A stretch of 64,000 nucleotides of DNA. It comes from Asterias amurensis. Taxonomy: Eukaryota; Echinodermata; Asteroidea; Forcipulatida; Asteriidae. Shown piece after piece: positions 29,801 to 41,400 of this stretch. The notes under the pieces are model-generated. The model saw only the letters and a program-made list of their open reading frames with translations. It ran no database searches and was not told the DNA's origin. Numbering within the stretch: position 1 is the first letter of the stretch; each line of letters opens with the position of its first letter. The stretch lies in the NCBI RefSeq assembly GCF_032118995.1, contig NC_092666.1:12102501-12166500 (forward strand), read 5' to 3'. The translations under genes and the position numbers were made by a program.

Positions 29801-31864
29801 CTGGTCACCAGCCAAAATTCCATAAGGTTTCAATACTGCAACTGGTGTAATTTAACTACGCCTGTAAGCATAAAAACTTGCATAACACAGAGAAAGTGAA
29901 ATGTTGCTGAACAGAAACTGGTTACAACCCACAAATTCAATGGACTTTGCAATATTGCAAATTGTGCCTCAGTAATTTGTTGCTTAGCAAAATAATTTGT
30001 TCAGCAGTATTTTCTGCTTACAGCTAAATGAAATTCGGCCAAGAAACATGGAATGATTTCTTCCAGCAAAATGTTAAAATTTCACCCTTTAAAGTCGTTA
30101 TCTATTTCAGGCCTGGAAACACACGCACTCCGTGGCCCATGGGGCCAATTTCATAGAGCTGCTTAAGCAACAAATTCGCTTCTAAAAGCACGAAAATAGC
30201 TCGCTTATTTTACACATGTTACTGGCAAAAATGTCATGCCATACACATTGCTTGTGACTGGTATTTAGCTGTTGTTTACTTAGCATAACAATTGAGTGGA
30301 GTTTTGGCCGGTAAATTAATTTTACTAGGCAAGGATTTTTTTGCTTAAGCAAAATTTTGTGCTTAAGCAGCTCTATGAAATTGGGCCCTGGTCTTGGGCC
30401 CGTGTTTCCCATTGACTTTGAGATTTTCCAATGCAAGTGTCCCTTGCGAAATGAAAGTGGCTTTGCCCTTTCAACATGTCCCAAAGATAAAATTCCAGAC
30501 CTGGGACCAATTTTACGGCCCTGCTTACTGCCGAGTTCTGTGCTTACTATCACGATTCTCCGCTTACATGCAAGCGCCGTGTTTCTGTGATAGCCTTGAA
30601 AGCGTAGAATGCCAAGTATGGTGGAGTACGCACGCGCAAAAGCCAAAATTCCCTGCTAACCAGGGAAACACACTTGCAGTAAGCACAGAATTCCCTGCTT
30701 CCGTAAGCGTCAATTCTGTTCTTACGGTAAGGAGAGCCATGCAATTGGGCCCTGCGTTTGCGTGTAGAGTCAACAAATTTTGGACAGAGTAACTCTGTAT
30801 TGTCACCGTAGTGTAAAAAACATACAAAAAATACTGTACAATTGAAGCATGAAGTCGAGACTCTACACACATGGCGGATTTGTGCCAGGAGTGATTACAC
30901 ATTGCAAGTCTCACGCATATCAAAATCAAGAAAACAACTCGGACGAAGACTATATTTTTCTATATCAGATCTCTTTAAATTCTTGTTTATATACAAAATT
31001 CTTGAATTTGTATAAAAATATGATAGTAATTATTAACAAACCAAATTTAAAATTTAAATGTGTTCATATTAACACTGAACAAAGTTGATGATTTTCAAGT
31101 AGCAAATTGTTAAGGGGATTGCTGTGCTATACAAGATTTGACACCCAAGAAATTAAAACCATTATCTGACAACAAATACATGAAAATACAAGGTCTGCTA
31201 ATGTCTAAATTTCACAATCAGCCCAAATGAGTTAATTTCACTTTTTAATAGGGCACCTTTACCTTATCAAAACTTTTCCCAGACAACTTGTGGAAAGGTT
31301 TTCCCGGAACCATTTGGGAACAACTGCTAGCTCCCAGTAGATAGCAGTCTTAGTGTGTGCGGTTTAACCAACATTAAACAAATGGCCCATAGAACTTTCC
31401 TGTAAACTTCTCCTGAAGTTTATACAGAATGCACAATATTTTGTTGAGGGATAACAAATCAGCTCCGGGAAAACTTTTCCCAAAGTTATCCGGGAAAAGT
31501 TTTCCCAAAGTGCCTAAGGCCTGTGATCATAATTGTTTTCGATGTCTTTTATTAGATCAGCTGAGCATACTCTTATTTTTGCTACCAGGTTACTTCTGAC
31601 GGGACGTACATCACACCGAAAGATTTCATTAACAAGAAGTATTGGCGTTGCTTGAAAGATGATAGCCTAGCGGTACACTGCCCAATCCGGCTACTTCATG
31701 GCATGCAAGATGAGACAGTTCCCTTCATGACGTCCTTAGATGTCGCACAGAGAGTGGAAAGTAAGGACGTTGATGTCATACTCAGAAAGAGCGGTGATCA
31801 TCGATTGTCACAAGAGGGCGACATACGCTTGCTCACGAAAACACTTGAATCACTGATTGTGTGA
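26875..31864 (+). CDS. ABHD10: ABHD10-like mitochondrial serine hydrolase (acyl-protein thioesterase family)
   Basis: Exons 26875-27095, 27816-27935, 28699-28816, 29585-29728 and 31589-31864 join in frame with GT-AG introns to 292 residues (human protein about 306). ABHD10 is known as a mitochondrial alpha/beta-hydrolase that removes S-acyl groups (depalmitoylation of peroxiredoxin 5) and cleaves acyl-glucuronides. Seen here: a Lys/Arg/Ser-rich N-terminus fitting a mitochondrial presequence; oxyanion-side motif LPGFMSNMNGGKAVALE; nucleophile elbow GSSMGG with Ser159; Asp242 in RLLHGMQDETVP; His272 in SGDHR. The start is the ATG right after an acceptor-like CACGCAG, so a 5' non-coding exon may exist; the frame is also open five codons further up. 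The region before CPIRLLHGM is shorter than in vertebrates. Convergent with the hot-dog gene. Confidence 0.9.
27222..27425 (+). mobile_element. SINE-A body without head
   Basis: GGGGAGGTAGTGCTTTC, CAGGCTTCGGACTGATGAT, ACCCAAGCCTACATCC and GTTTCAGCCCTAGGAGTAGG match the SINE at 55613-55912. It lies in ABHD10 intron 1, tRNA head absent. Confidence 0.7.
27987..28230. mobile_element. Foldback element family R2
   Basis: GGGCCCAACTTCAGAGCTGC at the left and GCAGCTCTATGAAATTGGGCCC at the right, in ABHD10 intron 2. Confidence 0.8.
28849..29118. mobile_element. Element with CAGTGGCGTAACCA ends, hAT-like
   Basis: Ends CAGTGGCGTAACCA and TGGTTACGCTACTG are complementary. CAGTGGCGTA-type termini are known from hAT-family non-autonomous elements. 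Interior has C- and G-runs. No clear target duplication was seen. Confidence 0.5.
29273..29513. mobile_element. Foldback element, GGGTGCGTTCGA ends
   Basis: Inverted ends GGGTGCGTTCAAATAGCTTC and GGTAATCGAACGCACCC; inner GTCGACCC/GGGTTCGAC. Second copy at 56826-57072, fragment at 9628-9665. In ABHD10 intron 3. Confidence 0.7.
29734..30754. mobile_element. Three consecutive family R2 foldbacks
   Basis: Copies at 29734-30042 (diverged), 30141-30389 (near-perfect ends GGGGCCAATTTCATAGAGC / GCTCTATGAAATTGGGCCC) and 30502-30754 (a variant with TTACTGCCG stems and GCCATGCAATTGGGCCC end). All lie in ABHD10 intron 4. Confidence 0.75.
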
Positions 31865-31967
31865 TGTGTCGGTGTGATCCTTTGTTATACGACAGTTACA
31901 AGTTGAATGGCTTCTGACTCCCGCATCTGAACAAAAATATTGACAATATAAGGAGACTGCTAACATT

Positions 31968-32035
31968 AGGTCTAGATAGCTCAGTTGTTAGTCTGATAAT
32001 CAGGAGGTCGCTTGTTCATATCCCATTCTAGTAGT
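31968..32035 (+). other. tRNA-like sequence, degenerate
   Basis: GGTCTAGATAGCTCAGTTG resembles a tRNA A box and GTTCATATCCC a B box. The anticodon arm does not fold into a normal 5+7+5 arrangement, so this is a tRNA pseudogene or SINE head, not a working tRNA. Confidence 0.35.
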
Positions 32036-32249
32036 TTTTTCTTTGTCACCCCACAATATAAAGAAGAAAACTTTTAAAGGTTTCTAATCCAGGCTTGAAA
32101 TTTCACTTAGGCCCTAGCCTCCGTTGACTTTGCCTTGATGCCCCTTCAAAAGTTTCCCAAAGATTTTCCAATGGAAGTGTACTTTTCAAAATTAAAATGA
32201 AATTAAAGATGAAATTCAAGTTCTGGAAATCAATAAGTCCCAATATAAC

Positions 32250-32255
32250 AATAAA
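32250..32255 (+). promoter_or_regulatory. Candidate polyadenylation signal of the ABHD10-like gene
   Basis: AATAAA 386 bases after the ABHD10 stop codon and only about 17 bases from the stop of the convergent minus-strand gene, so the two 3' ends would overlap. Confidence 0.4.
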
Positions 32256-32271
32256 AATTCAAAATAGTCAT

Positions 32272-34432
32272 TCACAGTTTTGAAGCGGCCATGCATTTTT
32301 GTTCTCCCGGGTAGAATTTTAGTTGACATTGGGCGACTAAGAGATCTTCTATTTTGACCTCAACCCAAATGACATGTTGGATAATTCCATCCGCCCAACA
32401 GCTCACTGTAACCTCCTGCCCAGCATCTGCCTCTTTAATATATCGGATCCACACCTCTTCTGCTTTCCCGTCAAAACTAGCCCCTGCTGGAAACCCGGTC
32501 AAAAGTCCATCTTCAACGGCCATAGTGCAACAGTCCAAACAATAGCGTATGACTACAGCCTGGTTGAGGTGCAGGTTTAAGTCTGTATCACCAGACATAA
32601 CAGTCCTCTTGTGTGTGAAGTAAACAGCAGGTCGCTCTGGAAACTGTGGACCAGACACTGGTCTCTTTTCCCGGGATAGGATAACGGTCGCGAGGTCTCG
32701 TACTTCAGATGAAATCGCGGTCGGTCTGCGTGTCGTTTTTGAAACCCTCACTGAGTGAGTACTGGATGAAGCTAGAAGCTCATTGGTCAAGACATCTACG
32801 ATGTTCGTATCGGTACACAATGAGGTCTTGCCAATGTGGCTGACACGGAGGTTGATTTTAATGGACCGACCTCGCTTTAATACAGTGTAGAAGGCTGGGT
32901 AAATCTTGAACCAGTTTGAACGAAAGAAGAACACAGACGGGTTGTGCTCCTGAGACGGCAAACCTTTGATGTACAAGCCCATCGAGACACGAGCTCCTTC
33001 AACTAACTTGGACAGCTTCCATATGCTAACTTTGCCTGGATGTAAAATCAATGGGTAATAAAATTAATTAGTAAACCTTCAAAACACTGCAAATCTTCCC
33101 TTTCAGAGCTTTAATTTATTTTCTACGGAAGTATAGTTAGGACATACCGACAAAAAAATGTGGCTCCACTATTCCGCCAGGGCGGATTACCAAAACAAAT
33201 ATAAACACATACCAACAGACATCCTCATTTCACTGTTAATCCACCCGGGCGGATTTCTGTTCTGCCCGGGAGGCCCCCGGTGGATTACTATTCCCCCTAG
33301 GCGGAATAGTGGAGCTTGATTTTAAATTTTCGGTACGTCCTATTACACTGCCGTACTTTTCTCCTTACCCCTACAAAACTGTACAATTGTGGTGGAACAG
33401 CTCTTAAAAGGTGTTCATCTGTGTTGCTGCTGACATTGAACATGTAATAATTGCTGTGTCTTTTGTGGTTTGTTTGATTGTAATAAAAGGCAATTAAGCT
33501 GCTGTAACTACTGAAAAGAAACAACTTGTCAAGGAAAAGGAATAAAACTTTTATGAGAAAAATTTGAAGCACTCGCTTTAATTGTATTATAATTAAATAA
33601 TGTTTTTGAAGGTTGAAGTGTGTACATTGATCTAGACCCAATTACTTACGGGGGTGGTGTACTCCTTATTTTCAATTTGACATAAATAAAAAAAAAGGAG
33701 TACAGCGCGCTGCAGCGCCCCAGAAGTTGGTACCTGGGTCTTACAGTCACATTCATTTGGGTGTGTTTTTTAGTGAGTGTTGCGTTCGCATTGGACTTCT
33801 CGTCCCTGTTAAGTTTAAGGAACCCGTTGCCTTAGTTCAGACGAGTTAATCATTCTGTGAAAAGTGTTTATTAGAAAGATATTTTAAAAGTAGAATATAA
33901 TGATTCACACAAGTATCACTCGAAATTGCGTGGTTTTCTTTTTACCTCGTCAACTAACACTGTCAGCGATTTATGGGTGTCAAAAAATAATGGCAGACTG
34001 TGTTAGTTCGCAAAGTAAAAGGAAGACCGTGCAATTTTGAGGCAAATTTGTGTGGATCATTGTATTCTACTTTAAAACATCTTTCTAACCATATGCATTT
34101 TATAACAAACGGTTACAAACACTTTTCAAAGACCAACTCGACCAATCCAAGGCAACGTGTTCCTTTAACTTTGTTAAGTTACCGTGGCTCAAATCTGCCT
34201 GTTAAGTACACAGCGCCATGGCGGTAATTTACCGGCTGTTCGCACTTATTATGGGTTAACAATTTGAGGTGGTAAGTTAACCATTTTAAGTCGAATGCGA
34301 AAACGGCTTTAGCATCCGGCAAACACTTACCCCACTTGTCAAAATCTCCGTATGAAAGCCCCTCAATGACATAGTGAAGCACCCCATCTTCTCCATATTC
34401 GCACCTCATGGTGTCATGCAAACTCAAATTAG
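32272..34432 (-). CDS. Double hot-dog-fold thioesterase-like protein
   Basis: Exons 34432-34331 and 33035-32272; the split Gly codon (G|GC) joins exactly, donor GTAAGT, acceptor ACATCCAG. From the ATG at 34409-34407 the protein has 280 residues; the exon is in frame upstream of that ATG, so the true N-terminus may be longer. Two hot-dog halves are visible: YGDFDKWGKVSIWKLSKLVE at residues 20-39, followed by the AR of a typical long helix, and SGDTDLNLHLNQAVVIRYCL at about 174-193. Both resemble the D-x-D-x-x-x-H/G-x-x-N signature of 4HBT and acyl-ACP thioesterases, where the helix follows the substrate-binding Asp/Asn. The half-to-half layout is that of a fused acyl-thioesterase; substrate is unknown. 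Convergent with ABHD10, itself a thioesterase, but I see no functional link. Confidence 0.72.
33139..33345. mobile_element. Foldback element in the hot-dog gene intron
   Basis: Arms AGGACATACCGACAAAAAAA with CTCCACTATTCCGCC at the left and GGCGGAATAGTGGAG with TTTTCGGTACGTCCT at the right. The interior repeats CCGGGCGGA / CCGCC motifs. Confidence 0.65.
33815..34168. mobile_element. Foldback element family R4
   Basis: TTAA-flanked; AAGGAACCCGTTGCC at the left and GGCAACGTGTTCCTTTAA at the right, central AACTAACACTGTCAGCGATT arm. Confidence 0.75.
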
Positions 34433-34663
34433 CTGAAAGACAGAAAACATAATACATCTATAGTACAAGTTGAATCAAAGAAAACAAATGAACTTAAAAA
34501 ACAAAATTGTCTGTTAGGTGTGGTGTACATGTAGATAGTTTAAACATTGCAAAGGCTATAAAGTTGTACTCGGGCTTAAAGATAAAAAAAACTAACAATT
34601 TAAATAATCAAAATTAGTCAATAATATTTCCTACATTATTTCCTGCACTATAATAACATCATG

Positions 34664-35640
34664 CAGTGGGGCTACTTTGTCAGGGCAGGGGTGACTTTGT
34701 CAGGGGGTTACTCTGTAAGGGGGTGACTTTGTCTGGGGGACTTTGTCAGGGGGCAACTTTGTCAGGGCGGGGGGCGACTTTGTCAGGGGGCAACTTTGTC
34801 AGGGCAGGGGGCGACTTTGTCATCAGGGAGTGACTTTGTCAGGGGGCAACTTTGTCAGGGGGTGTATTTGTCAGGGCAGAGGGCGACTTTGTCAGGGGGT
34901 GACTTTGTCAGGGCAGGGGGGCGACTTTGTCAGGGGGGTGACTTTGTCAGGGCAGGGGGGCGACTTTGTTAGGGGTTGACTTTGTCAGGGCAGGGGGGTG
35001 ACTTTGTCAGGGGGTGACTTTGTCAGGGGGTGACTTTGTCAGGGGGTGACTTTGTCAGGGCAGGGGGGTTGCTTTGTCAGGGCAGGGGGGCGTATTTGTC
35101 AGGGGGTGACTTTGTCAGGGCAGGGCAGGGCAGGGGGTGACTTTGTCAGGGGGACTTTGTCAGGGGAGGGATGACTTTGCTAGTAGTAGTAGTAGCCTAG
35201 GTTCGGGGCGACATTGGGATGACTTTGTCTAGTCTATGGGCGACATTGTCAGGACAGGGGGCAATTTTGTCAGGGCAAGGGTTGACTTTGGTAGTAAAGT
35301 AGCCTAGGGGCGACATTGTTTGGGATGACTCTGTGTATGTCTGTGTGTGACTCTGTCAGGGGGCGACTTTGTCAGGGCAGCGGGTGACTTGGGATCCGGT
35401 GACTTTGTCAGGGGGTGACCTTGTCAGGGGGCGACTTTAGTATCCTGGGCGACATGACTGTCTGGGATGACTTTGTCTAGTCTGTGGGCAACATTGTCAG
35501 GTCAGAGGGCGACTTTGTCGGGCGCAGGGGGTGACTTTTGTCTGGTATGACTTTGTGAGGGATGTGGGCAACTTTGCTAGTTAGTGCAGTGTATGAGTAC
35601 ATCATGACATGATACACTTATAGTTTATACAGCCTTGCCC
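34664..35640 (+). repeat. GTGACTTTGTCAGGG minisatellite, about 1 kb
   Basis: Dozens of variants of (G)GGGTGACTTTGTCAGGG(CA), unit about 18-30 bp, strongly G-biased on the plus strand, becoming degenerate toward 35640. A lone unit (GGTCAGGGGCGACTTTGTTGG) lies at 37792. The open frames through it are a product of the repeat and not a gene. The G3+ runs could form quadruplexes. Confidence 0.9.
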
Positions 35641-38200
35641 TAGGTCTAGGCTAGGGCAGGGGCGACTTTGATTCTTTTTAAATAAAACCATTAATTAATT
35701 GGACACTTTCTGAGCAGAATAAAATACTGTTTAGACAAAACTGTGAACCGATGTTGTGCGATTGCTTCAATGACCCGGCATGACGTGTCCAGCCCTTTAA
35801 AAAATATTGCTGGTTTCACACATACTTTTGGAGGATCCTTAAGTAAACACACTGTCCTGGCATCCAACTGTGATAATCTCTTTAATCCCTTAAACAAACA
35901 ACCTGCTCTGGACGGGCCTGACTGGATGATTTCTGGAACTACTTTTAAAAGCTACATGAAATGGCCATTGGCAATGGCAATAACTGAGCAGTATGTGTAT
36001 TTTAAAATTAGTACTTTTTACGTAATTCTGTCATTAATGGGTAAATTAAGCTTATTGTACATTGCTTCTAGATTTTGATCAGGCATTATACATTATAAAC
36101 ATGTACAAAAGTGTTTTTTTTTCCTTTTCTTTTTTGGCAAAAGGTATTGTAAGCAGTTCATAGCCCAGTATGGATGCTATAATTGCAGCTTTCTTTGCAA
36201 ACTGTGACTACTTTGTACTTACAGTATTTAATATTCAAAGGGAAATGACGCAAAACAACGTTACAAGACCCATGCGCTCTTGGCCAGCTTTTATTAAAAG
36301 CATTCTAAGTTTACCAGGGAACGATTTCGTCCAGTATTTTTGCATGGACCGTTACGCATTTTTTTTTTGTATAGCTAAATCAAAATTTTGCATAGCAGTC
36401 CATAAATTTAGTATCTAACAGCAAAATTTTAAAAATCGCTTAAACTGCAGACACATAAATTTGCGAAGCGGGCTAAAGTGTTAGGGCAAACATAGTACAG
36501 CCTATAGTAACTTTAGTTGGTTTTTTTTGCCTTTTTTGTGTGTAAAAATTTAGGGCACCAAGGCAATTTTCAAAAATTTCAAAGGGCATCAAGGCAATCA
36601 TAAAAAAAGTTGCGAAGGGCCCGACGGCAATTTGGAAAAAAAAGACAAAAAAACAGTTCTTCCAATTTGTCCATTTCAATTTTCAATCGATTGCCTCCTA
36701 ACTATCGTATTTATTATACCCAATATGCACTAAAAACTAACCCACAGAAAAAGAAAGCATTCATCTAACTGAACAAAATAAACAAAATAAAGAACAAATC
36801 TTACAATACACAATGAAATAATATTTTTGTTCATACGGCTACTATTGGTCATGCTGGTTGTGTAGTTTGTCGTAGAGACGCTAAAATTCCCACGCAACTG
36901 CTCGGTTTTGGGCGATGTTGACAGAAAGATATATATCCATGTGCGCGACGACTATGCTGTACATGATGTATGTATGTACGTTATGTAAGGTATACTATTA
37001 TGCATGCATCGTGGGGGAGCATGTGCAGACACGTCAAGTCGTTCTCTCAAGGCGTGTGTGTTTCTAGTTCGCGTAAATTTACCAATAGAGGGCGTTTAAT
37101 CTCACGCTATCGCATTGTTCTGAAGCGCCCTCTAGCGTTCAAAGTTTCTTGTATTTTTGTGTCGCACGCAAAGAACAACGACTAGTGGGCTTGAAATCTG
37201 CTGTTGTGCGTGAAATCTGGTGCTATTTCTATTCGTGTTTGCTGACGTTCGAGGGCCAGTGCAGCGGTTAAAAAGACAAGTTATTTGTCACTCATAGAAC
37301 TTCTTCCAGATGTTTTATTTTGTAAAATTAATTGAAAGAACAAGTTTGCCTTTAAAAAACGTTCGCATGCATGTTTGTCACGGACAGGGCCTAGCAGCAC
37401 TACTTTATCTATAAACAGTATTAGTGCGCACGTACGGCGTAGCCGGCGGAACGAAAGTCGACACAAACAATAACCGTTCTTTGCTATTCATGGATGGATT
37501 TTTACCATTCAAAAAAGAAAACCAAGTAACTTTTTACAATTCTAATCATTTTAAATATTGTAACAATCAATATCTTAGTCTTCAATTGAAATAAATCCAC
37601 ATGGATTCCTTCAGGCAGGATGGCTTTGTCAAACCCTATCGGATTAGTGGTGATAACGATCTTAATCCCCCAACTCCCAGCTGATTTTTCTCACTTTAAA
37701 AACCTCCAAAAGTATGCGTCCCGACCCGACCAGATACAAGGTTTGGTCGGGTCGGGTTTTAGAGGGCCGGACACGTAATGCGGTGCGAGACGGTCAGGGG
37801 CGACTTTGTTGGGTGCGAGCTTTCTAGCCCTTCCTCTAGGCACTAGGGGGTGAGATCACCAGCCCCCGGCCCCCATCACACACACACACACACGGCCCTA
37901 CTGCCCCAAGTTTTAGGCATCATGCTGACACTAGTGACAGTCATGAGTGACATTGACATGACAATGACAGTGCATGCAGTGACACACCTCACCAATCCCG
38001 ACCGCCAGCTCGACTGCGCAAAAAAAATCCTACAATTTTACAATTAATAGCGCTGCATGCTTATTTTTATACCCTTATCAACCTGGGCTATCTTAGTTAT
38101 TAGCCAAGGTTGGACTCATCCAATGCAAATAACAAAGCAGCTTTATGAAAGAAAAATGCGAAAAATACCTCATCTCTCTGTCCTTCCTCTATGATCTTAC
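35641..38200. other. Long intron or spacer, little assigned
   Basis: A/T-rich; contains AGGGCACCAAGGCAA motifs (36550-36640) shared with 59750-59850, a short palindrome TAGAGGGCG/CGCCCTCTA at 37085-37133, and (CA)n at 37877-37893. No coding exon recognised. Confidence 0.4.
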
Positions 38201-38276
38201 CTCTCCTGTCCTTGGTTGGACTGGTTGGTGAACTTGCAATGTTGATGCTGAGCGCAAAGTAGAAACCCAGACCCGC
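38201..38276 (-). other. Candidate upstream exon of the hot-dog gene
   Basis: A good minus-strand donor (GAGAG|GTAAGA) ends this stretch. In the one frame that joins the exon at 34432 it is open for 25 codons, including LGFYFALSINIASSPTSPTK, but there is no ATG before the in-frame stop at 38277-38279. It is therefore either an untranslated first exon or an internal exon with a further upstream start. Confidence 0.35.
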
Positions 38277-38279
38277 CTA

Positions 38280-38486
38280 TGTTGTTGATTACTATTATTC
38301 GCGCATTTTCAGACATGCGCGGGGATCACTTTGCACGAAAAACTTATCTAGTTCAAGAGAGGGCGCTATATCCATCGATTTGTCGATTTCTGACGAGAGA
38401 GACAGACCATGAGACGCTGGGGGATACACCGTACTGCATGCTTGTTTGTTTACAAGGTTGGTCAACTATCGAGTAACTACGTAGTC
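38280..38486. promoter_or_regulatory. TTC12: Presumed bidirectional promoter region
   Basis: About 200 bp between the candidate first exon of the minus-strand gene and the TTC12 start codon. It holds GCGCGC-type CpG-containing stretches and no TATA box. Divergent arrangement is inferred only from the two exon ends. Confidence 0.35.
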
Positions 38487-41400
38487 ATGGCGGGTGGATC
38501 AAAAACTAGTAACCCAGATCTCGACGATTTTTTACGGCGTATTGACGAATTAGGTATGTATGTGTAGTACTACTAGTAGGCATAACATTAATATTACAAC
38601 ACCTTGTTCTTACTTTGGGAAGATTTCCCAACCAAACTTAACATTAACAACTGTCTGACCAGCCGTCGATTTCACAAAACTCTTCCTAACTTAAGACTAA
38701 TCTAAGGACTTACAACGAGTCCCAACCCTGCACTGTAGCATGCAGACCTTAAAACTAATCATAAGTTAGGACGAGTTACTCGTCTTAACTCGAGATAAGA
38801 CGAGTTCTAACTCTTTGTGAAGTCGACCCCCTGGACTGTGCCGTCAGTTGTGTCTGTCAACGCTACCCCTGTCAACTGGTCGATCCTCCTGTGCCACCAT
38901 GTAATGTATTGTGTTTAAAACGTAATCTGTGTAGACACTGTACCGTGTACATGTATTTGAACTATTGAACTGTGTGTACTTTATTTACAGAATTCACATT
39001 GTTACTAATTTTGTGAGAAAATTTGCGTATGGCGCCACCACTTTCCCTTTGACTTTTTCATTCGATATGAAATAAAATAGTATCTTATTAAAAACCTCAA
39101 TATCCCTTTTTGTAACAATGACTGAGTGTCGCTGATGGAGCAAACTGATAAAAAGCACGGTGGGGATTGGTGGTGATGGTGAGAGTAGTTGCGATAACGT
39201 AACCCTCCTGCTACGCCGTCGGCAGGAGGGTTACGTTATCGCAAATATGGTGAGAGTTAAAATCCAGGGTCTTGTGAGTTGTGGAGCTGTAGTCCCCCTG
39301 TACGTAGCCCTATTCCTTATAAGAAATTTACATATCTGGTCTGCGGTTTGTGTTACAAATATTTTTTAGTAGTAATTAGTATGCACCCCAATTTATTTAA
39401 ATTAGTTAGGATTCAAGGTTTTTTTTTAACACTCAACACTCAACTGTTGCCTTTGAGAGTATTTTGTTTAAGTACAGTGACTTTGCATTGTTTAACTTGA
39501 AACATTTATTTGTTTTCTTTATTGTGATTTGCGTTGTGTTGTTGCAAAACATTTACTTATTTTTATATTTTCGTTTGAATGATACATGTACACAGAGTCA
39601 GTGGTGAAAGGTGACGAGTCTCTGGATGCAGTGAAGGAGGTTGGTTCCTCCGCCGGTCCAGGAAGTTCACTAAACCGCCGGCAGCAGCAGAGCCCTGTTG
39701 ACCGTACAGTCATCAACAAAGCAGCTTTTAAGGATGAGACAGCTAAGGTGAGTGCAGTTGCGACTAATGCCAGGCCTGGGCCCAATTTCATAGAGCTGCT
39801 AAGCACAAAAATTTGCTTAGTATGAAATTTCTTCCTTCATAAAAACAGGATTACCAACCAAATTTCCCCATGATTTTCAGGATAGGCAAACAACAGCTGA
39901 ATAGTAAGTAAACAAGCAATAAGCAACAAACATGGTAATCCTGTTTTTATCAAGGAAAACATTTCTTTCTAAGCAAATTTTTGTGCTTAGCAGCTCTATG
40001 AAATTGGGCCCTGGAGTTACACGCAGGCCATGGAGGCCATAAGCTTTTTTGAGATGGTGGACACGCTACAACACTATGGTTTGGGTAAACTGTGTGTATA
40101 CACCCAAACCAAACAGTACACTCCTTTCAAGTCCGCCATACCTCAAAAAGGCTTGCTTCCTTGCCCCTGGTCTTGGCCTTTGTGCCCCTTCAAAAGTTTT
40201 CCGTTGACTTTAAGATTTTCCAATGGATGTGCCCTTTGCAAAACGAAAATGGCCTTGCCCTTCAAATGTCAGGCCTGTAATGCATCCCATCCCTCATTTT
40301 CCAAACGGTTGTTGTCTAAGCGAAACTGGCAAACTGAGGTATGTGACTAATAGACCAATCCATTAGGCTCTGCCCACTACGCACGTGTATTTTTAGCAAG
40401 AACACAAGATTCTTTCCAATGCCTTTCTACACAATCTGCCGCGCGCGCCAAGCATATGCGCACGCATGTCGAACCTTATTTGTCGGACATTCGTTGCGTT
40501 GTGATTGGTCATTATAAATGCATTGGGGCGGAGCTTAATGGATCGGTCATTATGCCATAACAAATATTTCAAAAAGGGAAAATTGTAGAGCTATTTCTTC
40601 AGGAAAGTCCCATAAGTCCATTTATATTGATTGACACAGTGCCCCCTGTGGCAAGACACAAGAGTTTAAAAGTTAGCAGCATTGAACAAGTTTGGGTGAG
40701 CGACTAGACTAGAATTGACCAGAATCTGTGACATGGCTTTCGAATTGACCGTTTCGACCATGCTCCAGTGCATGGTTCGAAAGGCCTATTATAGGCAATC
40801 TCACTGTGCTCTAGTTGGTCTAGTCAAGTCTTGTCGCCACCCAAACTTTCTGGTTTATGACACAGAGAGCGTGTTATAAAAGGTCACTCTGGCAGCCATA
40901 AAAGGTCAATCTGGCAGTCATAAAAAGTCACTCAGGAACAATATATGGGTGCGACAAGAGCTACAGTATCCCAGCTATTAGGAGATGTCACAAGTGGCTT
41001 CTCAATGGATGCTTAAAAGTTTTATTTACAAATGAAGAGGAGCATCTTGGATGACTTTAATCTCCTTTAAGGCCAAGTCACACAGGCCCCGATAACAAGA
41101 ACGAAAACGACAACGATACAAATGCACGCCCTTGATTGGTTGAATGAGTGAGGGCGTATTCTGCGTGGAGCATTTCAACCCATCGAGGGCGTGCATTTTT
41201 ATCATTTTCGTTATCGTTATCGTGGCCTGTGTTACTTGGCCTTTAGGCTTAGCCTCATTCAAAAATTACTTCTTGTAAAATGGTGTTTGAAGGTTTGCAT
41301 GGTGTGGAGAATAAGAGCAACTATATATAAATATTAATAGTAAACTTGCGGGTACAACCATGGGTAAAAACCACTCCCTCAAAAGAGTTTTTACCCATGG

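Noticed and set aside
30182-30646. A 154-residue minus-strand frame in ABHD10 intron 4
   Set aside because: It runs through two R2 foldbacks; similar frames appear in other R2 copies because of their shared sequence.
31968-32035. Functional tRNA gene
   Set aside because: A and B boxes are recognisable, but the anticodon arm does not fold normally and there is no clean acceptor stem.
34743-34979. Gly/Val-rich open frame
   Set aside because: Entirely minisatellite; unit length variation would break the frame in any real gene.
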